Shown: piece by piece, positions 21,638-34,058 of the stretch
Position numbering within the stretch: position 1 is the stretch's first letter
Layout of the letters: the number at the start of each line of letters is the position of its first letter
From: Symmetrospora coprosmae
Lineage: Eukaryota > Basidiomycota > Cystobasidiomycetes > Symmetrosporaceae
Reading direction: 5' to 3'
NCBI GenBank assembly: GCA_008802785.1
Contig: VUYT01000016.1
Location: forward strand, 186,001 to 250,000
Length of the DNA: 64,000 bases
Notes under the pieces: generated by a model
Seen by the model: the letters and a program-made list of their open reading frames with translations, nothing else
Database searches by the model: none
Told to the model about the DNA's origin: nothing
Made by a program: the position numbers and the translations under genes

Positions 21638-23985
21638 CTACAGCTTGAGGTACTTATCGTAGCTTTTCATCAACCTATCAAAGACGCGCATCTTCCCCTC
21701 CAGACCCGTGTCGGCCCTCTCGAGCTCGCGCACATCGTCCAGGAAGGCGGCCTTGATGCTCCGATCCCGCGTCGGGAAGGCAGAGGAGGAGACGTACTCC
21801 CGAAGAGCGGAAAGCTCAATGAGCAGTAGGCCGGTTGAGACGTTGTCCAAGACCCTGGGAGTGGCTCTACTTTCGAGGGTTGATGTGAGGATCCGGTCGA
21901 TGGATCTGCAGAACAAATCGCAAGGGGCAGGTCAGCATTCTTTCACACCGACGCGCGCTACGGAGCAGCGGCATTCCTCACCGCATAGTGTACCAGACCC
22001 GCTTGCGGAACGCTTTGCTGCTCGCGCTCGGACCACCGGCGCTGAAGATCCGCCTAAGCCAGGATGACGAGAGATAGAGCAACACCATGCTTGGCGCGAC
22101 TCCCACGAAGGCGAAACTGCAGAGAGGGGATTTGGCAGCAGCGGCAGTGAGCATACACCAGTGCCAGCAGCCAGCATCGCAGACACCTACGTCAGCTGCT
22201 GCGACTTCAGCATCTTCTCAATCCCGTCCATAGCGAGATCGACGTCCACCTTGACCTTCTGAACCTGGATCAAGAGGGTCCTGACCAGAGTACCAGTCAC
22301 TGCGCTCTTTAGTGGGCTCTTGAGGTCCTGCTCGTACGCGCCAAGGACGAGGCTCATGTCGCCCTCGCGCACTCTACGCGCCACGCTCTCGATAGCATCG
22401 GCAGGCAGTTTCTGGTCTTTTGCAAAGTCGGCCACCATCCTCTCGAGGCTGTCAAAATCGCTCTTGAGCGACTCGCGGCCCATGATTGCCATCTGGCTAT
22501 CGCCGTGCCGGAGCGTCTCGAGGATCTTGACGCACGGGTCGACCACCCAGTCGACAAGGAAGCCGCGCGCCGTTTCCTTCGCCAGCTCGTAGTACTGCTT
22601 GATCGAGGCGCGTGAATTGTAAAGCTTGCGGTACGAATAGTAGCCCACGAATGGAGTGGCGACCAGCCAGGGCCACGACCGAGTCAGCCAGGCTGGTCGT
22701 GAGAGACGCGCAATGCTGCTCGATGTGCGCCTCGAATGTCCGAGGAGAGACTTGTGCAGAGTCTGCTGGACTCCGACCAGCAGTTCAGATGGCACCTGCG
22801 GCTGGCATGAGTGTAGCATCGCTACACTCTCGACATTCGTGTGCGTAGGCGGGCGGTCCATGTCTAGGCACGACTCGAGAAATCCCACGCGTTCGCCCAT
22901 GACACTACCGAGCCTGGCAATGTGCCCATTCGAGTCGTCGAACCCGTCGTTGAGCTGAGACAGAGCTGCGCATGCAGCATCGCTGTCTTTAACGAATCCT
23001 CCGATGCGTTCAGCCAGACTGTAACGGAGCTCTCTGAGGTGCTTGCGCTTCTGGGCCACTTCCTGTCTGGCGAGCACCAGCGGAGAGAAGGTGAGGAAGA
23101 ACAGCGAGCGCGTAGAGTGGCGCTCTGATGCACTGTCGGACGCGCCGAACCCGTCTCTCCGCGACGTGGCGGATAAATGGGGAAAGAGGGACGTGATGAG
23201 GAGGGAGGGCGGAAGGGCGCGCTTGACCACCGTGTAGCTGAATAGGCGAGCTGGGGGGCGTGGGCTCTGAGCAATCAGATGGAGGCGCTGATAGAGAACG
23301 CGCAGGGCGTTGGCTGCTCGGACTGGCATGGCTGCGCGGGATGGTCGACATGTCTCAGCACGGATGCGGCCTCTTTACGCAATCTGGACCCACTTTGGAC
23401 AAGGAACATCAGGCCGCTCGAGTCTTCGCCCTCCACGCTCTGCCAGTAGTCCTCCTCATGCTTCACACGGTCCGCCTCGTCGAGGAGCTGTTGAAGCACG
23501 GCTCCCCAGGCTGAAGCTGTGAGGTGGGCATTGAGGATCCATTGCAGCTGCTCGACCTGGATAGACGGCGACGAGGACGAAGACGAGACTATGGCGGATG
23601 GCAGCGTCCGCCTCTTGATGCCCGTCTGCTCCCTGAGTGCCTCGTCCGTCAATCGCTTTGCCCGCTCCCACCCTCCATGCCCACTGTGCCCTCCTCCATG
23701 CCCGCTGTGATTGCGGTGTCGCACCCTCGACAGCGATGCACTCAGGGCAGCAAGAGACGCAGCAGCCTCTGCCTCTGCGTCATCTGTGCCGTCGGAATCG
23801 GACTGGCTGCTGCCTGCAAGGTGGCCATCCTCCTCCTGCTCGCCCGTGCCCTGCGCCTCCGTTTCCCCAGGACTCGAGGCGGCCGCCGTCGAGGTGATGG
23901 ACGCTGCAACGAGGTCAATGTGGTGCGACAATCGACCCGTCAACTCATCCGCGAGCGACGTCGATGTCGATGCTGAAGATGCCAT
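21638..23985 (-). CDS. NCA2: Nuclear control of ATPase protein 2 (mitochondrial membrane)
   Basis: Nca2 in yeast affects expression of mitochondrial Atp6/Atp8 and sits in the mitochondrial membrane. Four exons fit: 23394-23985, 22191-23331, 21982-22116 and 21638-21905, giving 711 residues. The N-terminal part has LQWILNAHLTASAWGAVLQQ, then DYWQSVEGEDSSGLMFLVQT across intron 1. The family core reads RPAWLTRSWPWLVATPFVGY, GFLVDWVVDPCVKILETLRH, then MGRESLKSDFDSLERMVADF and, across intron 2, FAFVGVAPSMVLLYL. The last exon ends with ALREYVSSSAFPTRDRSIK. The order and hydrophobic segments match the family well. An ATG at 23329 starts a shorter open frame but would cut off the first conserved block. 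Confidence 0.87.
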
Positions 23986-24559
23986 GACAGGCGAGAGCGA
24001 GATGGCAAGAAGAGACGCGCCGTGCCGTCTTCCCAGTGTGATGCGTCCGACGACAGTAGTAGCCACGGCGGAGCATGACCATAGGAGAACAGGACCCGGA
24101 CTGCAAAGCGTCGACCCGCACTGACGCCAATGAGTGCAGCCACTATACACGTACACAGCACTCCTGATGAGCGAGCAGCAACCCACGTCCTCGCGTGCAC
24201 TGACGTCTTTACTGAGTGCGCCCGATTGCATTCCATCGTGGGCTGGCCGGCCTCGGATGGATGTTGATGTTTTGTTGGGCAGCAAGCGAGCGGCTGCGGC
24301 GTGGCGCTGAAAGAGGCCTGCACACCACAGGCTGCCTGTCTCGGTGCACTTCCATTCGGTGCTGTCCCTCAGATTGCTCTCTCCTCATCGTCCTCCGTTC
24401 CCGTCGGCCCCTCAATCGCACAAGCTCCCCTCTGTGCAGGAACTCCGGCGCCTCTGCCCGCGAGCGCTGCGAGCGCGACTACTCTTCGCGTGTCCGCATC
24501 TCTCTCAGGCTCCAGAGGATTGGACAGACACCCAAGAGCCGGACGCAGAGCAGACAATC
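23986..24559. promoter_or_regulatory. Divergent intergenic region, NCA2 / arrestin-like gene
   Basis: This 574-nt region lies between divergent starts. Open frames overlap it on both strands, but they extend the flanking genes upstream of their likely ATGs and carry no recognisable domain. No specific sites could be assigned. Confidence 0.4.
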
Positions 24560-27500
24560 ATGATGGCCGGACTCGGTATCGACTTCAACCCTCCACCATC
24601 GCCGCCTGTCGCCGCCCCGTCCAGCAATCCGGCCATAGCCCGGCTGCACGGTCAGCGCGGCCTGGGCAAGTCCTTACCGTCTGCGCGCGACGGTCACCTT
24701 GGCCACACCAGACCTGCCTCGGATGGCAACGTGGCAGCCCTGATTGGCAGACGCGTCCGCATCGTCAGTGCAGCAAATGTCTACCACGATGCCGACCAGG
24801 AGTCGGAAGGCGAGCACAGCTATGATGATGATGAGGAGGGCCAATCTGAAGGGGAAGAATACTCGCCCCACGAGCAGGGGATGGGCAACAGCGACGCAGG
24901 ACAACACGGTCCGTATGCCCAACACATCCAGCAGTCCCCTGGCCAGGGCTACGACGATGACGACATTCTAGGGGATTACACCAACAACAGCCAGGATGAC
25001 GAAGAGTACGGGCCGTCTGCAGATGCCCACGAGGGAGTGGCGATGCCTCATCGTCCTTCGCCCGCGCCGACTAGCCATACTATGCAGACGGTGCAATCTC
25101 TGGGTGCAGTCTCGTCAGGCTCCAGCACGCGCTACCACGACGGTGCAGCTATGCGCCATGCTGTCAGTCTGACCAACCTGAAAGCGGAAGAGTTCGAGGA
25201 GAGGTTGCGGAACCTCCAGATCCAAGACTACAAGCCGCTCGACCCGTCGCTGTACGCACTGCACTCACAAGCTCACGTGCGCTCTTATTCGGTCGACGAG
25301 TTCCCTCCGCCTTCGACCATCGTCAGCACGGTCCGTGGCAATCTCCCGCAGAGCAATGCAGCTCCAGCAGCAAGTGCCGTTCCGCGTGGTCTGCGGCGCG
25401 CTCCTGCCATGTCGCGGCCAAAGAGCATGATGGAGCTCAGCCAGCTTTACGCATACCAGAGCATCGAGAACGTCAGCGTGATACCCGCCGCCCAGACCCA
25501 GGCCTACGACTCGCCTGCGCAGCACTCTCAGAACCTTCAACCTTCTTCCTACTCGTCCAATGCGCCTGCGCTGGATCACACGTCACCCATGTCCGTCTCG
25601 ACCGAAGATGGCTACTCCACAAGCTGTTCCGGCGGGCACTCGACCGCCCCATCGTCCGTCTACGGAAGCAGCGAGATGAAGCCGGCCGCCACCTTCATGG
25701 CCAGGCAGCTCTCCAGCAACCAGTCCTCGGGTCAGCAGTGCCCCACCATTCCTGAGCACTCATACATTCAACAAACCCAGGCGCAGCCCCGATCGCATCG
25801 GCTTACGAAGGCGCAGTCGGCTATCTCGATGCGATCGCAAGCATCAATGCGAGGACTGGAACGCGCTGAGACAGGAAGCGCTGCCGTCGTGCTCGATACC
25901 CTTGGGAAAGGCTTCCTCGCCGGCATTCCTTTCGACCCTAGGAACGCTTCGCGCGATCTCAAATCGCCTCCTGTGGTGGACGAATCCGAGCAAAGCAAGA
26001 AGGACCTTGCCCGGCAAATCCAGTCCCGTCCGCTCAGCGTAGCCAGCTCCCGGCTCGCCCATGCGCAATCGATGTCGAGCTTGATCGAAAGCAGCGTGGC
26101 GCAGACCCTGCAGCGGCAGTCGACGCTTCTGTCTGCTGGAGCAAATCCAGCGAAGCGGGCCAAGGAGCTGGAGAGGCTGTTGGCGCCTAAATCAGCTGGA
26201 GCAAGGCAGTTGCATTCGTCGGAAGCGGGTCCGTGCGACTCCGCAGCCACTCCCTGTCAGCCGATCTTTTCACCAGGCGGTACCAGCTTCCACCCTGTCG
26301 ACGCAATAGGACCTCAACCAGCCCTGAAGCGCAAGGCTAGCACAGTCGTGTTAGAGCAGGCTGGAAAGGGCAAAGCTAGAGTTGAGCTTGATTTGCTTCT
26401 CGCTAGCAGTCTAGTCGTCGAAGGCGGCATGCTGAAGGGACGTATGGAGGTGCGAGTCAGGAAGGATCGCGATGGTGAAGGGGAAGTCTGGCTAGGCGCA
26501 GTTAAGGCGAGGATTGTCGGCTTTGAGGGTAAGCGTCCCTTGGTCTGGCTCCGAGAGATCTCGACTTGACTGAACCGGAGGTGCTCGGCAGAACTCGTCG
26601 GCGAGGAGGCGAGACACGTATTTTACCATCATTCTGGCAGCATCGACAACATTGCAGGCCCAGATGGGTCAAGCCGATCTCTACCGTGCTATGCGTCTAG
26701 TCCAGACAAAGAAGGCTTCTGCAAGGGCAAAGTTGGAACACATTCGTTCCCGTTCAACATGCAGATCCCGGTGGGGAAGGGAGCGAAAGGGTCGCACAAG
26801 AGCAAGCAAGGCGTCGTCAAGTATATCGTGATTGGATCGGTCAAGCTCAAGTCACACGTCGGCACGGACCGATCTATTGCCCATTTCTACCGACATGTCG
26901 ATGTCTACCCCTACTTCAACCCGTCCATCATTTTGGCTCCGAGTGCCAAGGCCTTAACTATGGAAGCTTCCAGAGCTCTCTTCATGGGGGGCAGCGGCAA
27001 AGTAAGCGTATCGGCAAGCTTGCACAGACTCACCTGGGTCGCTGGACAGAGGTGCTACGTTGACGTCAAAGTCAAGAACGGAGCTAGCAAAAAGGTGAGG
27101 CTCATCTCGCTCAGACAAGCATTGAATCGAGCTGATGACATGCCCAACCAGATCAAAACGCTAAACATTAGCCTCATCCGCACCACGACCGTCTTTCGAC
27201 CTCGGCCGTACCTGACTGCAGGCAACGGCATCGATGCCAATGATCCGGTGCACGCGGACGTCGATCAGGATGCCTGCCAAACTCAAACGACCAAGAAGAA
27301 AGTGGCAGAGACGACACTCGACATGGGCAAGAAAAGCGGCCGTGGGACCGTGACTGCAAAAGGCATGTGGTTGGGCGTCGAGCCCGGAGAGGAAGTGGAC
27401 TTCTGCCATTACCTGCTCTTGCCGGTGAGTCGGAAGCGGCAATCTTTAAGGATGTCTGCTGAGCTAATCGTATCGCGACTTCATATCCAAACAGTCGGAC

Positions 27501-29165
27501 GCACTCACGCTTGAGCGAGGACGCTATCTGGAAGTCACCTACACGCTCAAGATCGCCGTCAGCGGTTCGCTTTCTAGTGAGGTCAGCGTCGACCTGCCTT
27601 GCCGTGTCGTCAATTTCGTCTCTATCGACCCGCCACCTGGTCATTGTGGCCCGCTGCCCATTGCCATCGCCCCTGCTGCATCAGCCGCAACGGAAACTGT
27701 CGCGGCGAAGCCAATATCTAGGAGTTTCAGCACCGATCATCTTCGCACGCACAGCGCTCCGGTAGTCAATGCCTACGGGCAACCCACCCGTGCACCGACT
27801 GGCAGTGCGGCAGTCACCCGGATGACCTCGATGGACTCTCTGAATATCACGGACCTCAACCGAATGTACGCCATGCCTGGAATGACACGCGGCTTGTCGC
27901 ACGGCTCCCAGCAGTCCGGCTACACAGCGAGCGGGAGCTCGGGCGCTAGCTTCATGTCGAGAGCGCATACCGTTTCTGGCGAACTTGGCAGCATCAGCGA
28001 GGCGCCTGTCGAAGAGGAATCCCCCCCTCTGCCCTCGCAGGCTGGTGCCGTTATCGAGCAAGTTCAGGCGAGGCAGATGAGGCACAAAATGTCTCTTGAC
28101 TGCATCGGCTCCGCTATCGCAAGCGCGACAGCCAGACGACAGGGGCACGTTCGAACGAATAGCGGGCTGTCGATGGCCTACTCGCCGCAAGAGGAGGAAG
28201 AGGTGGAGAGCGTCCGACGACCAGCGAATACGCTGGCAAGCGATGATCGACAGTACAGCGCGGAGCAGATCCATCGCAGCTCGTACCCCGACCTTCTGCC
28301 CGAGCCAGAGGCGGTCCAGCTCGATGACCTCGACGACATTCCGGACACGGTCGACGATCTCCCCCTACTTCGCCCTCGTTTACCCTTCCTTAGTGGTCAA
28401 CTCAGCCAGCAGGAGCAGCCAACGCCTGCGTCTCTCGGTGACTTCATCCAGGTCCACGACGCAGAGTATCTCGAGTACGAAGATGAATCCGAGGACGAGG
28501 TCGACCTGGTTTTGCAGACCAAGCAGTACGAGTCGGACGACGAGACGGAGAATGTTGCTCCTCGGACGGCGTTCGTCACCGTCGTGCCACCAGTCTCGCC
28601 TCGTATCGCTGGTGCGCGGCACACTGCACCTTCCTCGCCAACCAAGCTGAACACCACGCGTGTGCCGGCCTCACCGGTGCCGACTGGTAGACGCAGCGTG
28701 CCTGCTTCACCGCGCGTAGTCCGGGCGAGCGTAGATCCGGATGCACTTTGTGCCTCCGGCGATAGCGTCGCTTCCCAGAGGATGGTATTCGGCGTTGCGT
28801 CTCCTTCTTCGCCCGTCAAGAAAGGGAGCGCACCACTCGTATCACCGCCTCTGCCGGCGTGTAGAGCCGCGCCATCACGTTCACCAAAGCCGAGCTCGGT
28901 CAGAGTTGGGGCTGGAGTCAGGGGTGGCGCTGGCTCACCCGCTGAGGCCTCGCCGAGGAGGCCATCATCGCTTGCGTCTCCGCGCCCGATGTCGACCACG
29001 TCCGTCCGCACAACTGCGACTGCGTCCTCCGTAAGGGGCAGAGTCGCTGCGCTGGAGTCGGCCTCGCCCGTCAAGAAGGAGACGGTTCAGGTTATTCGCA
29101 AGGTGCCCTCGGCTGCCACCATTCGCCGAGAGACTGCCGCGCCAAGCAGAGTGACTTCAGCCTAG
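24560..29165 (+). CDS. Arrestin-like trafficking adaptor (large fungal form)
   Basis: Fungal arrestins recruit Rsp5-type ubiquitin ligases to plasma-membrane transporters for endocytosis. Three exons fit: 24560-26528, 26592-27424 and 27495-29165, giving 1490 residues. The first 600 are disordered, with acidic patches. The arrestin fold then appears: LLLASSLVVEGGMLKGRMEV, VGEEARHVFYHH, THSFPFNMQIP, VKYIVIGSVKLK, and, after a second sandwich starting VSVSASLHRLTWVAGQRCYV, the strand LERGRYLEVTYTLKIAVSGS and VDLPCRVVNF. The tail is Ser/Pro-rich with acidic stretches. I see no clean PPxY motif, though proline-rich candidates exist. Cargo and pathway cannot be read from sequence. The first two in-frame ATGs (24560, 24563) are adjacent. 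Confidence 0.82.
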
Positions 29166-29330
29166 AGGATGGAACCGCTCCTGCGTAGCATGCATGGACG
29201 CCGTGTCCGCACTGCATTTCCCTTTCCTGACATGGACAGTTCAGCCTGCTTTCGTCATTCACCACATGCGTTCACTAGCTGAGCCGAATGGCTTTCCCGA
29301 CATCGACTAGACGATCGTTGTACATCACAT

Positions 29331-30744
29331 CTATGACTTTGGCCGCGAGATCAGCGGTCTTGAAACGACGCTTCGTTTTGGTAGGCTGCCCGCCGTGGCT
29401 CCTGCTGCTCCTCCTTCCGCCGCTAAGTCTGCATCGCCATCGCTGGATGCATTTGTCGGTTTCCAACCGCGCGGCACCTCCCCTTCCGCAATCAATTGCC
29501 GTATGATACCTTCATGGGTCTCCTCGTAGATTTCCGTCTCGTTATACGCGCTCAGCAGGGTCGATGTAAGGGTGGTGAGGGTGTCGATGGCAGTCCCCAG
29601 TGGAGAGGCGGTGGTCGCGTCCATCTCCCGGCCCTTGCCTTTCGCGAAGGAGGTGCCATCCACCTGCACGACCTGGGTCTGAGAGGCCGCCGAGGGGTGA
29701 TGGACACTCGGGTCGTCTGGGGCGTCGAAGTCGCGAGCAGGTTTGGCGGGGCGCTGCTTCCGCTTCTCCTTCTTGAGCCTGTCCTTCTCTGCTTCGACTT
29801 CTGCCTTTCTCGCCTTTCCAAGGCGTGCCAGTGCTTTCTGGACGGTCTCTCCAGGCTTCACGAGGCCACCCTGCCCTTCCAACAGAGCCTTGAGGCAGTC
29901 TATCCGCGACATGCTTGCCATCTCTGCCTGACGACTTCGATCGGCTGCGAGCTCCTCTTGTTTCCGCTTGGCTGCCATAGCCGCCTCGATGTCCTTGCTG
30001 GTCAATGCCTGCAGCCAATTGTCGTGGACGGCCTCTGGGTCCTTGCCGTTGGCCTGATACGAGCCATCGGCCGTGAATTTGCCCTCGGCCATCTCTTCGC
30101 TCATGTTGAAGCCCGTCATCGCGAAGCCCATTCCTTCGGCCGACCGGCGCTCCTTTGGGATGTAGCTGTCGTCGGCGTTGGCGCGCTCCTCCCCCTCGAC
30201 GTAGTCCTCCTCGTCCTCGTGTACCTTCCTCCGCGAGTTGCCCAGCTCGCCGTGTCCGCTGAACTCTTGCCCTTCGATGTCTCCCAGCTCGAGGAACTCT
30301 TTGCCGCCTCTGCCAGCGTCCCCCTTGAGCTCTAGTCCAGCGTCCCGGACGCGAGTGTCGGTGTCGAGCGCGTTTGGGTCTGGAGCTCCTGCGCTCGGCC
30401 CGGCCTTTGCCCCTGCCGCAAACATGTCGTCGTCCTCCTCGGCTTCATTGCTCGGCTGTGGCTTGGCCTGCCGCTCGTCGTCATCGTTGCTTGAGTCGCT
30501 GTCGTAGCCGCCAGTCTGCACCTGTCCGCGACGGGGCTTCTTGGTCGCGAAGTCGAGCCTGTGGTGGACAGCAGGTCAGTCGAGAGAGCGGTGCGAGAAC
30601 GAGGCTCAGGCCTGTGATGGAGCGCAAGACTCACTCCTCTGGACCAGCTATGGGATCGTCATCGTCGCTGTCGAACCTGACTCGCTTTGTCGAGTCTCCC
30701 CCCGTTCTCGGCGGGCTGTCGTAGTGACGCTTGTTCTTGCCCAT
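29331..30744 (-). CDS. LIN1: U5 snRNP-associated Lin1/CD2BP2 homologue, without a visible GYF domain
   Basis: Lin1/CD2BP2 (Snu40) associates with the U5 snRNP before tri-snRNP assembly. Two exons fit: 30635-30744 and 29331-30558, giving 445 residues. Family features are the N-terminal KRVRFDSDDDDP patch, MTGFNMSEEMAEGKFTADGS, HDNWLQAL, the helix CLKALLEGQGGLVKPGET with VQKALARLG, and LTSTLLSAYNETEIYEETHE. The family normally ends in a GYF domain, and none is visible here: no W-x-Y followed by GPF occurs before the stop or in the next 160 nt. A possible alternative end uses an intron from within GEVPRG to just before PTKTKRRFKTADLAAKVID and would end near 29275. That tail is not a GYF domain either. 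Confidence 0.82.
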
Positions 30745-31041
30745 GGCTGTCCGAAGCGCGGGCAGTAGACGAAAGCCGTGCAAGCAGGTGATGTGCGACG
30801 GGCAGCAGAGCTTCCAGACAGTCTGCGTACTGCGTGCGTGCGTAATTCTCAGCCAGGCTTGCAGCGGCCTTCCAACGTGGTGAGGAGAGGGACACCCGAG
30901 CAAGAGACAGCGGTGGCGCCGCGAGGCAGCGGAACAGCACTGGCAGGATCCGAGACAGCCTTCTTCTACATTATGTCCACACACACAATGCTCCGCGCGC
31001 GACGTCCGACATTTCTGAGTCTGCGGCCACGCCCATGAAAG
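30745..31041. promoter_or_regulatory. Divergent promoter, LIN1 / methyltransferase
   Basis: A 297-nt region between two divergent start codons that must drive both genes. No factor sites were assigned. Confidence 0.5.
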
Positions 31042-32142
31042 ATGCCAGACGATCACAACTTCCCTCCTGGTCTGGATATCGTGCCTCTGCATGTCCAGCG
31101 CAGCAGGGCCGGCAAGGGTTCATCTTTGGACGAAGTGGACTCAAAAGAACCCCAAACCGCATGGATTGAAAAATACGGTATAGCAGGCAGAGTCTGGTGA
31201 GCTGATCGTACGACTGATCTGCGCACTGACGGCGGACAGCTGAAGGCGTCATCCGACCTCCACGGCGAACAGGGAGGCCGCCCCCTATCTCGCCCTATAC
31301 CTCACACCTCCACCTTCGTCCCCCTCCGTCCGAGCAAAGGCTCGCTTCTCCCCTCCTTGCTCCCTCTTCTCTAATTTTAATGGAGCAGCAGCGCCTGTCA
31401 TCCTCGAGCTGGGCTCCGGCAACGGCTTCCTCGCGCTGGAACACCTTTGCAAGCTTCTCCCGGATGGCACCACCATTGTCCTCAGCGATCTTGCCGAGGT
31501 CCTCCCGTTGCTCGAAGAGAATCTCGGATCGGCTCGGGAGTCGGGCAACATCCCCAAGTCGGTCGACGTAAAGGTCCGCGCCGTGCAGTGGGGGTTGCGC
31601 GAGCACGTCACGCAGCGCAAAGCAGAGCTTCTCCAGAGCAACGGCAAGAGCATCACGCACATCTTGTGCAGCGACCTCGTCTACTTTACCCATCTACTGG
31701 AACCGCTTCTCTGGACCCTCCTCTGGCTCACTGAGTATGACCCGCAAGCAGGCAAGATCGAGGTCATAATTGGATGTGAGTACACAAGTTGCCTGGCACG
31801 CAGAGAAGCGCTGACGTCGGCTCACACGCTGCGGACACAGACAAAGTACGGTCGATGGTTAAAGAGACGCCGTTCTGGGAGAGCTTCGGTCGCTACTTCG
31901 CATTTGAAGCCGTGGCTGTCGAAAGGTCCCACGAAAACGGAGGTGCAGGTGATGAGAGCGTCACACATCAATCAGATGACGAGCTGGAAGATGAGGACCG
32001 ACTGTTCATCTTCCTCGCTAGACGGAAACCAGGTACGGGCCTGAAGGAAACGGATAGGCCCGAGAACCTGCGCCTGATAGGAGGCGGACTAGGAGGGGAC
32101 AGCCAGTTCGAAGAGATGCTCATGCTCACTAGCATAGCCTGA
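31042..32142 (+). CDS. Family-16-type (METTL21-like) protein methyltransferase
   Basis: Three exons fit: 31042-31196, 31273-31775 and 31841-32142, giving 319 residues. Across intron 1 the family's substrate-recognition motif is formed as GRVWEAAPYLALYL. The S-adenosylmethionine-binding motif I is VILELGSGNGFLALEH, motif II is IVLSDLAEVLPLLEENL, and the post-motif is THILCSDLVYFTHLLEPLL. These are typical of the seven-beta-strand lysine methyltransferases that modify translation factors, chaperones and other proteins (Efm, METTL21 and relatives). The substrate cannot be told from this sequence. The late acidic segment SDDELEDEDRL is an insert before the last strand, FIFLARRKPG. Confidence 0.83.
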
Positions 32143-34058
32143 AGAGTAGGGGCAGGCTTGGCTGATTCAGTACCGTAGTTCTAGCATATACCCGCTTGTT
32201 TAATCGGTGACTGCTGCAGGCTTCTGGCATTGTCGCAGTACAACAACATGGTTTATCGTTCGTCGCATGCGTAGAGAGATCCTCGTACACCGCGTGGCGG
32301 GGTGTCCTCATTCACCTTCGGATAGTAGGCCTACAGCTGCTCGCCGTTTCCGCTGAATCGCCGTGAGCGGAGGGGCAGCTGCCTCTGCTGGCAGGCAAGG
32401 CAAGGCAAGCAGGTCAGCTAGGCAAAACCACAGCGAACAAGGTGGCGCAGGCCACATCGCCGTTGGTAGGAAGATGAATGACCTTGGACTGCGCGATCCG
32501 AATGCTGTTGCTGCTGCTGTTGCAACGCGGCGAGCTTCATGGCATTGTCTCGCCGCTTCTTTTCAGATGTCCGCCCTTTGACAAACACGTAGAGCCCGAT
32601 CCCGCCTGGGAGGCATCACACAGAGCGTCAGAATCATCAGATGGCGAACCTATGGATCCGCACGCAGGCAACCCCCCAGGGGGGACCCCCAAGCGCACCT
32701 CCGATGACGACCGTCCAAGCAAGGAACTGGTTACGGGGCCCGCCTGTTGCGCTCAAGGGGAGGAAGGACTTTGCGCGCCCTGGTTTGGAGCTCGGCGGAC
32801 TTGTAGTCATGGTCCAACTTAGTCTGTCGCGCTACCTGCTTGCGTCACGAGATGTTGCTACGAGCCTGAGGTCGTTCTGCTCATGGGCCACTCTGGTCGA
32901 GCACGTCGCCACCGGTCTACACACGGCAGCGAAGCTTGCAGAGTGCCACCAGCGACACAGGAGTGTCACCAAGAGTAACAAGAGCGTGGGTACACTTCTT
33001 CATTCGCTCCATCAAGCTCTTACTGCGCACTCGAGACGCTTGTTCAAGGGAGTGAGGCAGAAAAACACGTGACCACGGCGCGGTCTCTCGCACCGTGCAA
33101 GCTCTTCCATGGCCAGGAGCAACGCTGCAGCAGCGTGTCTGAACATCTCTCGTTGATATAGCATGATATTTGAGGTGTACGAGCTCAGAGAGCGTGCGCC
33201 TGACGGTTCCAAGGTGTGAAGACCACCCAGCACCACCTAATCGTCCAGCCTCCTACGCCAAGAGCTGATCTTCCTGCAGCCACTACCGTAGTACTGTCAG
33301 AGCCCAGGCGCAGGTATCATGCACATTCGTATGCCTATAGCTTGATGCATTTCCTGTGTGCTGCGACGTGTTGAGATGGTTATCGATCCAAGGCCTCGGG
33401 TGTTGAGTGGATGCCGCGGGAGCAATCTGAGCCAGTCTCTTGCCTGTTTCGGCGGGAGCAGCTGCTCGCCATCACCTGTGAAAGGCAAGAAAAGGTGGAA
33501 AAGCAGGCAGCAGAGCCACGACTTTAGAATTCAGTCGACGAGAAGCAGGATCACTGATGCGCGTGTAGATGCAGCCAGGCCAGGCAGATCCGGAGCGCTC
33601 CTGCAACAGTCACTGAGGGTTAATTCATGCGGGGGCAGGCCTGGCCATGGTCCTGTACAGGGCCTGGATATAGCTCCGGAGCAGACTGAAGGATGGTGAG
33701 GAGGTTGTACGCTGTCATTTGCTGCTTCTCTTCCTTCTCGACACATCATTTCCTAGTAGCATTCGCCATCAGGGTGTCTCGCTGGCGCTCACCCTCGAGA
33801 CGCGTACAGAGGGTGACGAGGGGAGCCGAGAGCGAGAGAGTCCAGCGTCATCGGCACTAGATCTCGACGAAAAGGACCCGCACGGATCAGCTCTTGCATC
33901 ACTGCTTCGTTCCAACGCACCTATTCTGCACATAGGCACTCTTCCCAATCATGCACGGCGCACTCCGCACTGGACGAGCAAGCTCCGTCGACTTCCGTTT
34001 CCAAGGGATCGACCACCTTCAGTCCGCGACATCTCCTCGCTCACCCACACAGGTCTCC
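32143..34058. other. 1.9-kb gene-poor stretch with one doubtful ORF
   Basis: This is the longest stretch without a supported gene. From 32390 to 32412 there is a short GGCAA-type repeat. Open frames exist on the plus strand (see next entry) but show no known domain. The right end should hold the promoter of the SGNH-like gene. A longer in-frame start for that gene exists at 33951. Confidence 0.5.
32478..33072 (+). CDS. Doubtful small gene, unknown function
   Basis: Two overlapping plus-strand frames have some coding-like character. The first, 32478-32822, begins with Met and a Leu run (IRMLLLLLLQRGE) that could be a signal sequence, then an acidic segment with ESSDGEPMD and TSDDDRPSKEL. The second, up to 33072, ends in a basic helical-looking stretch LHQALTAHSRRLFKGV. 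An intron could join them, but I found no phase-consistent pair. An acceptor-like TTCTTTTCAG at 32558-32568 suggests splicing in this region. I cannot name a function, and the call could be wrong. Confidence 0.2.
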
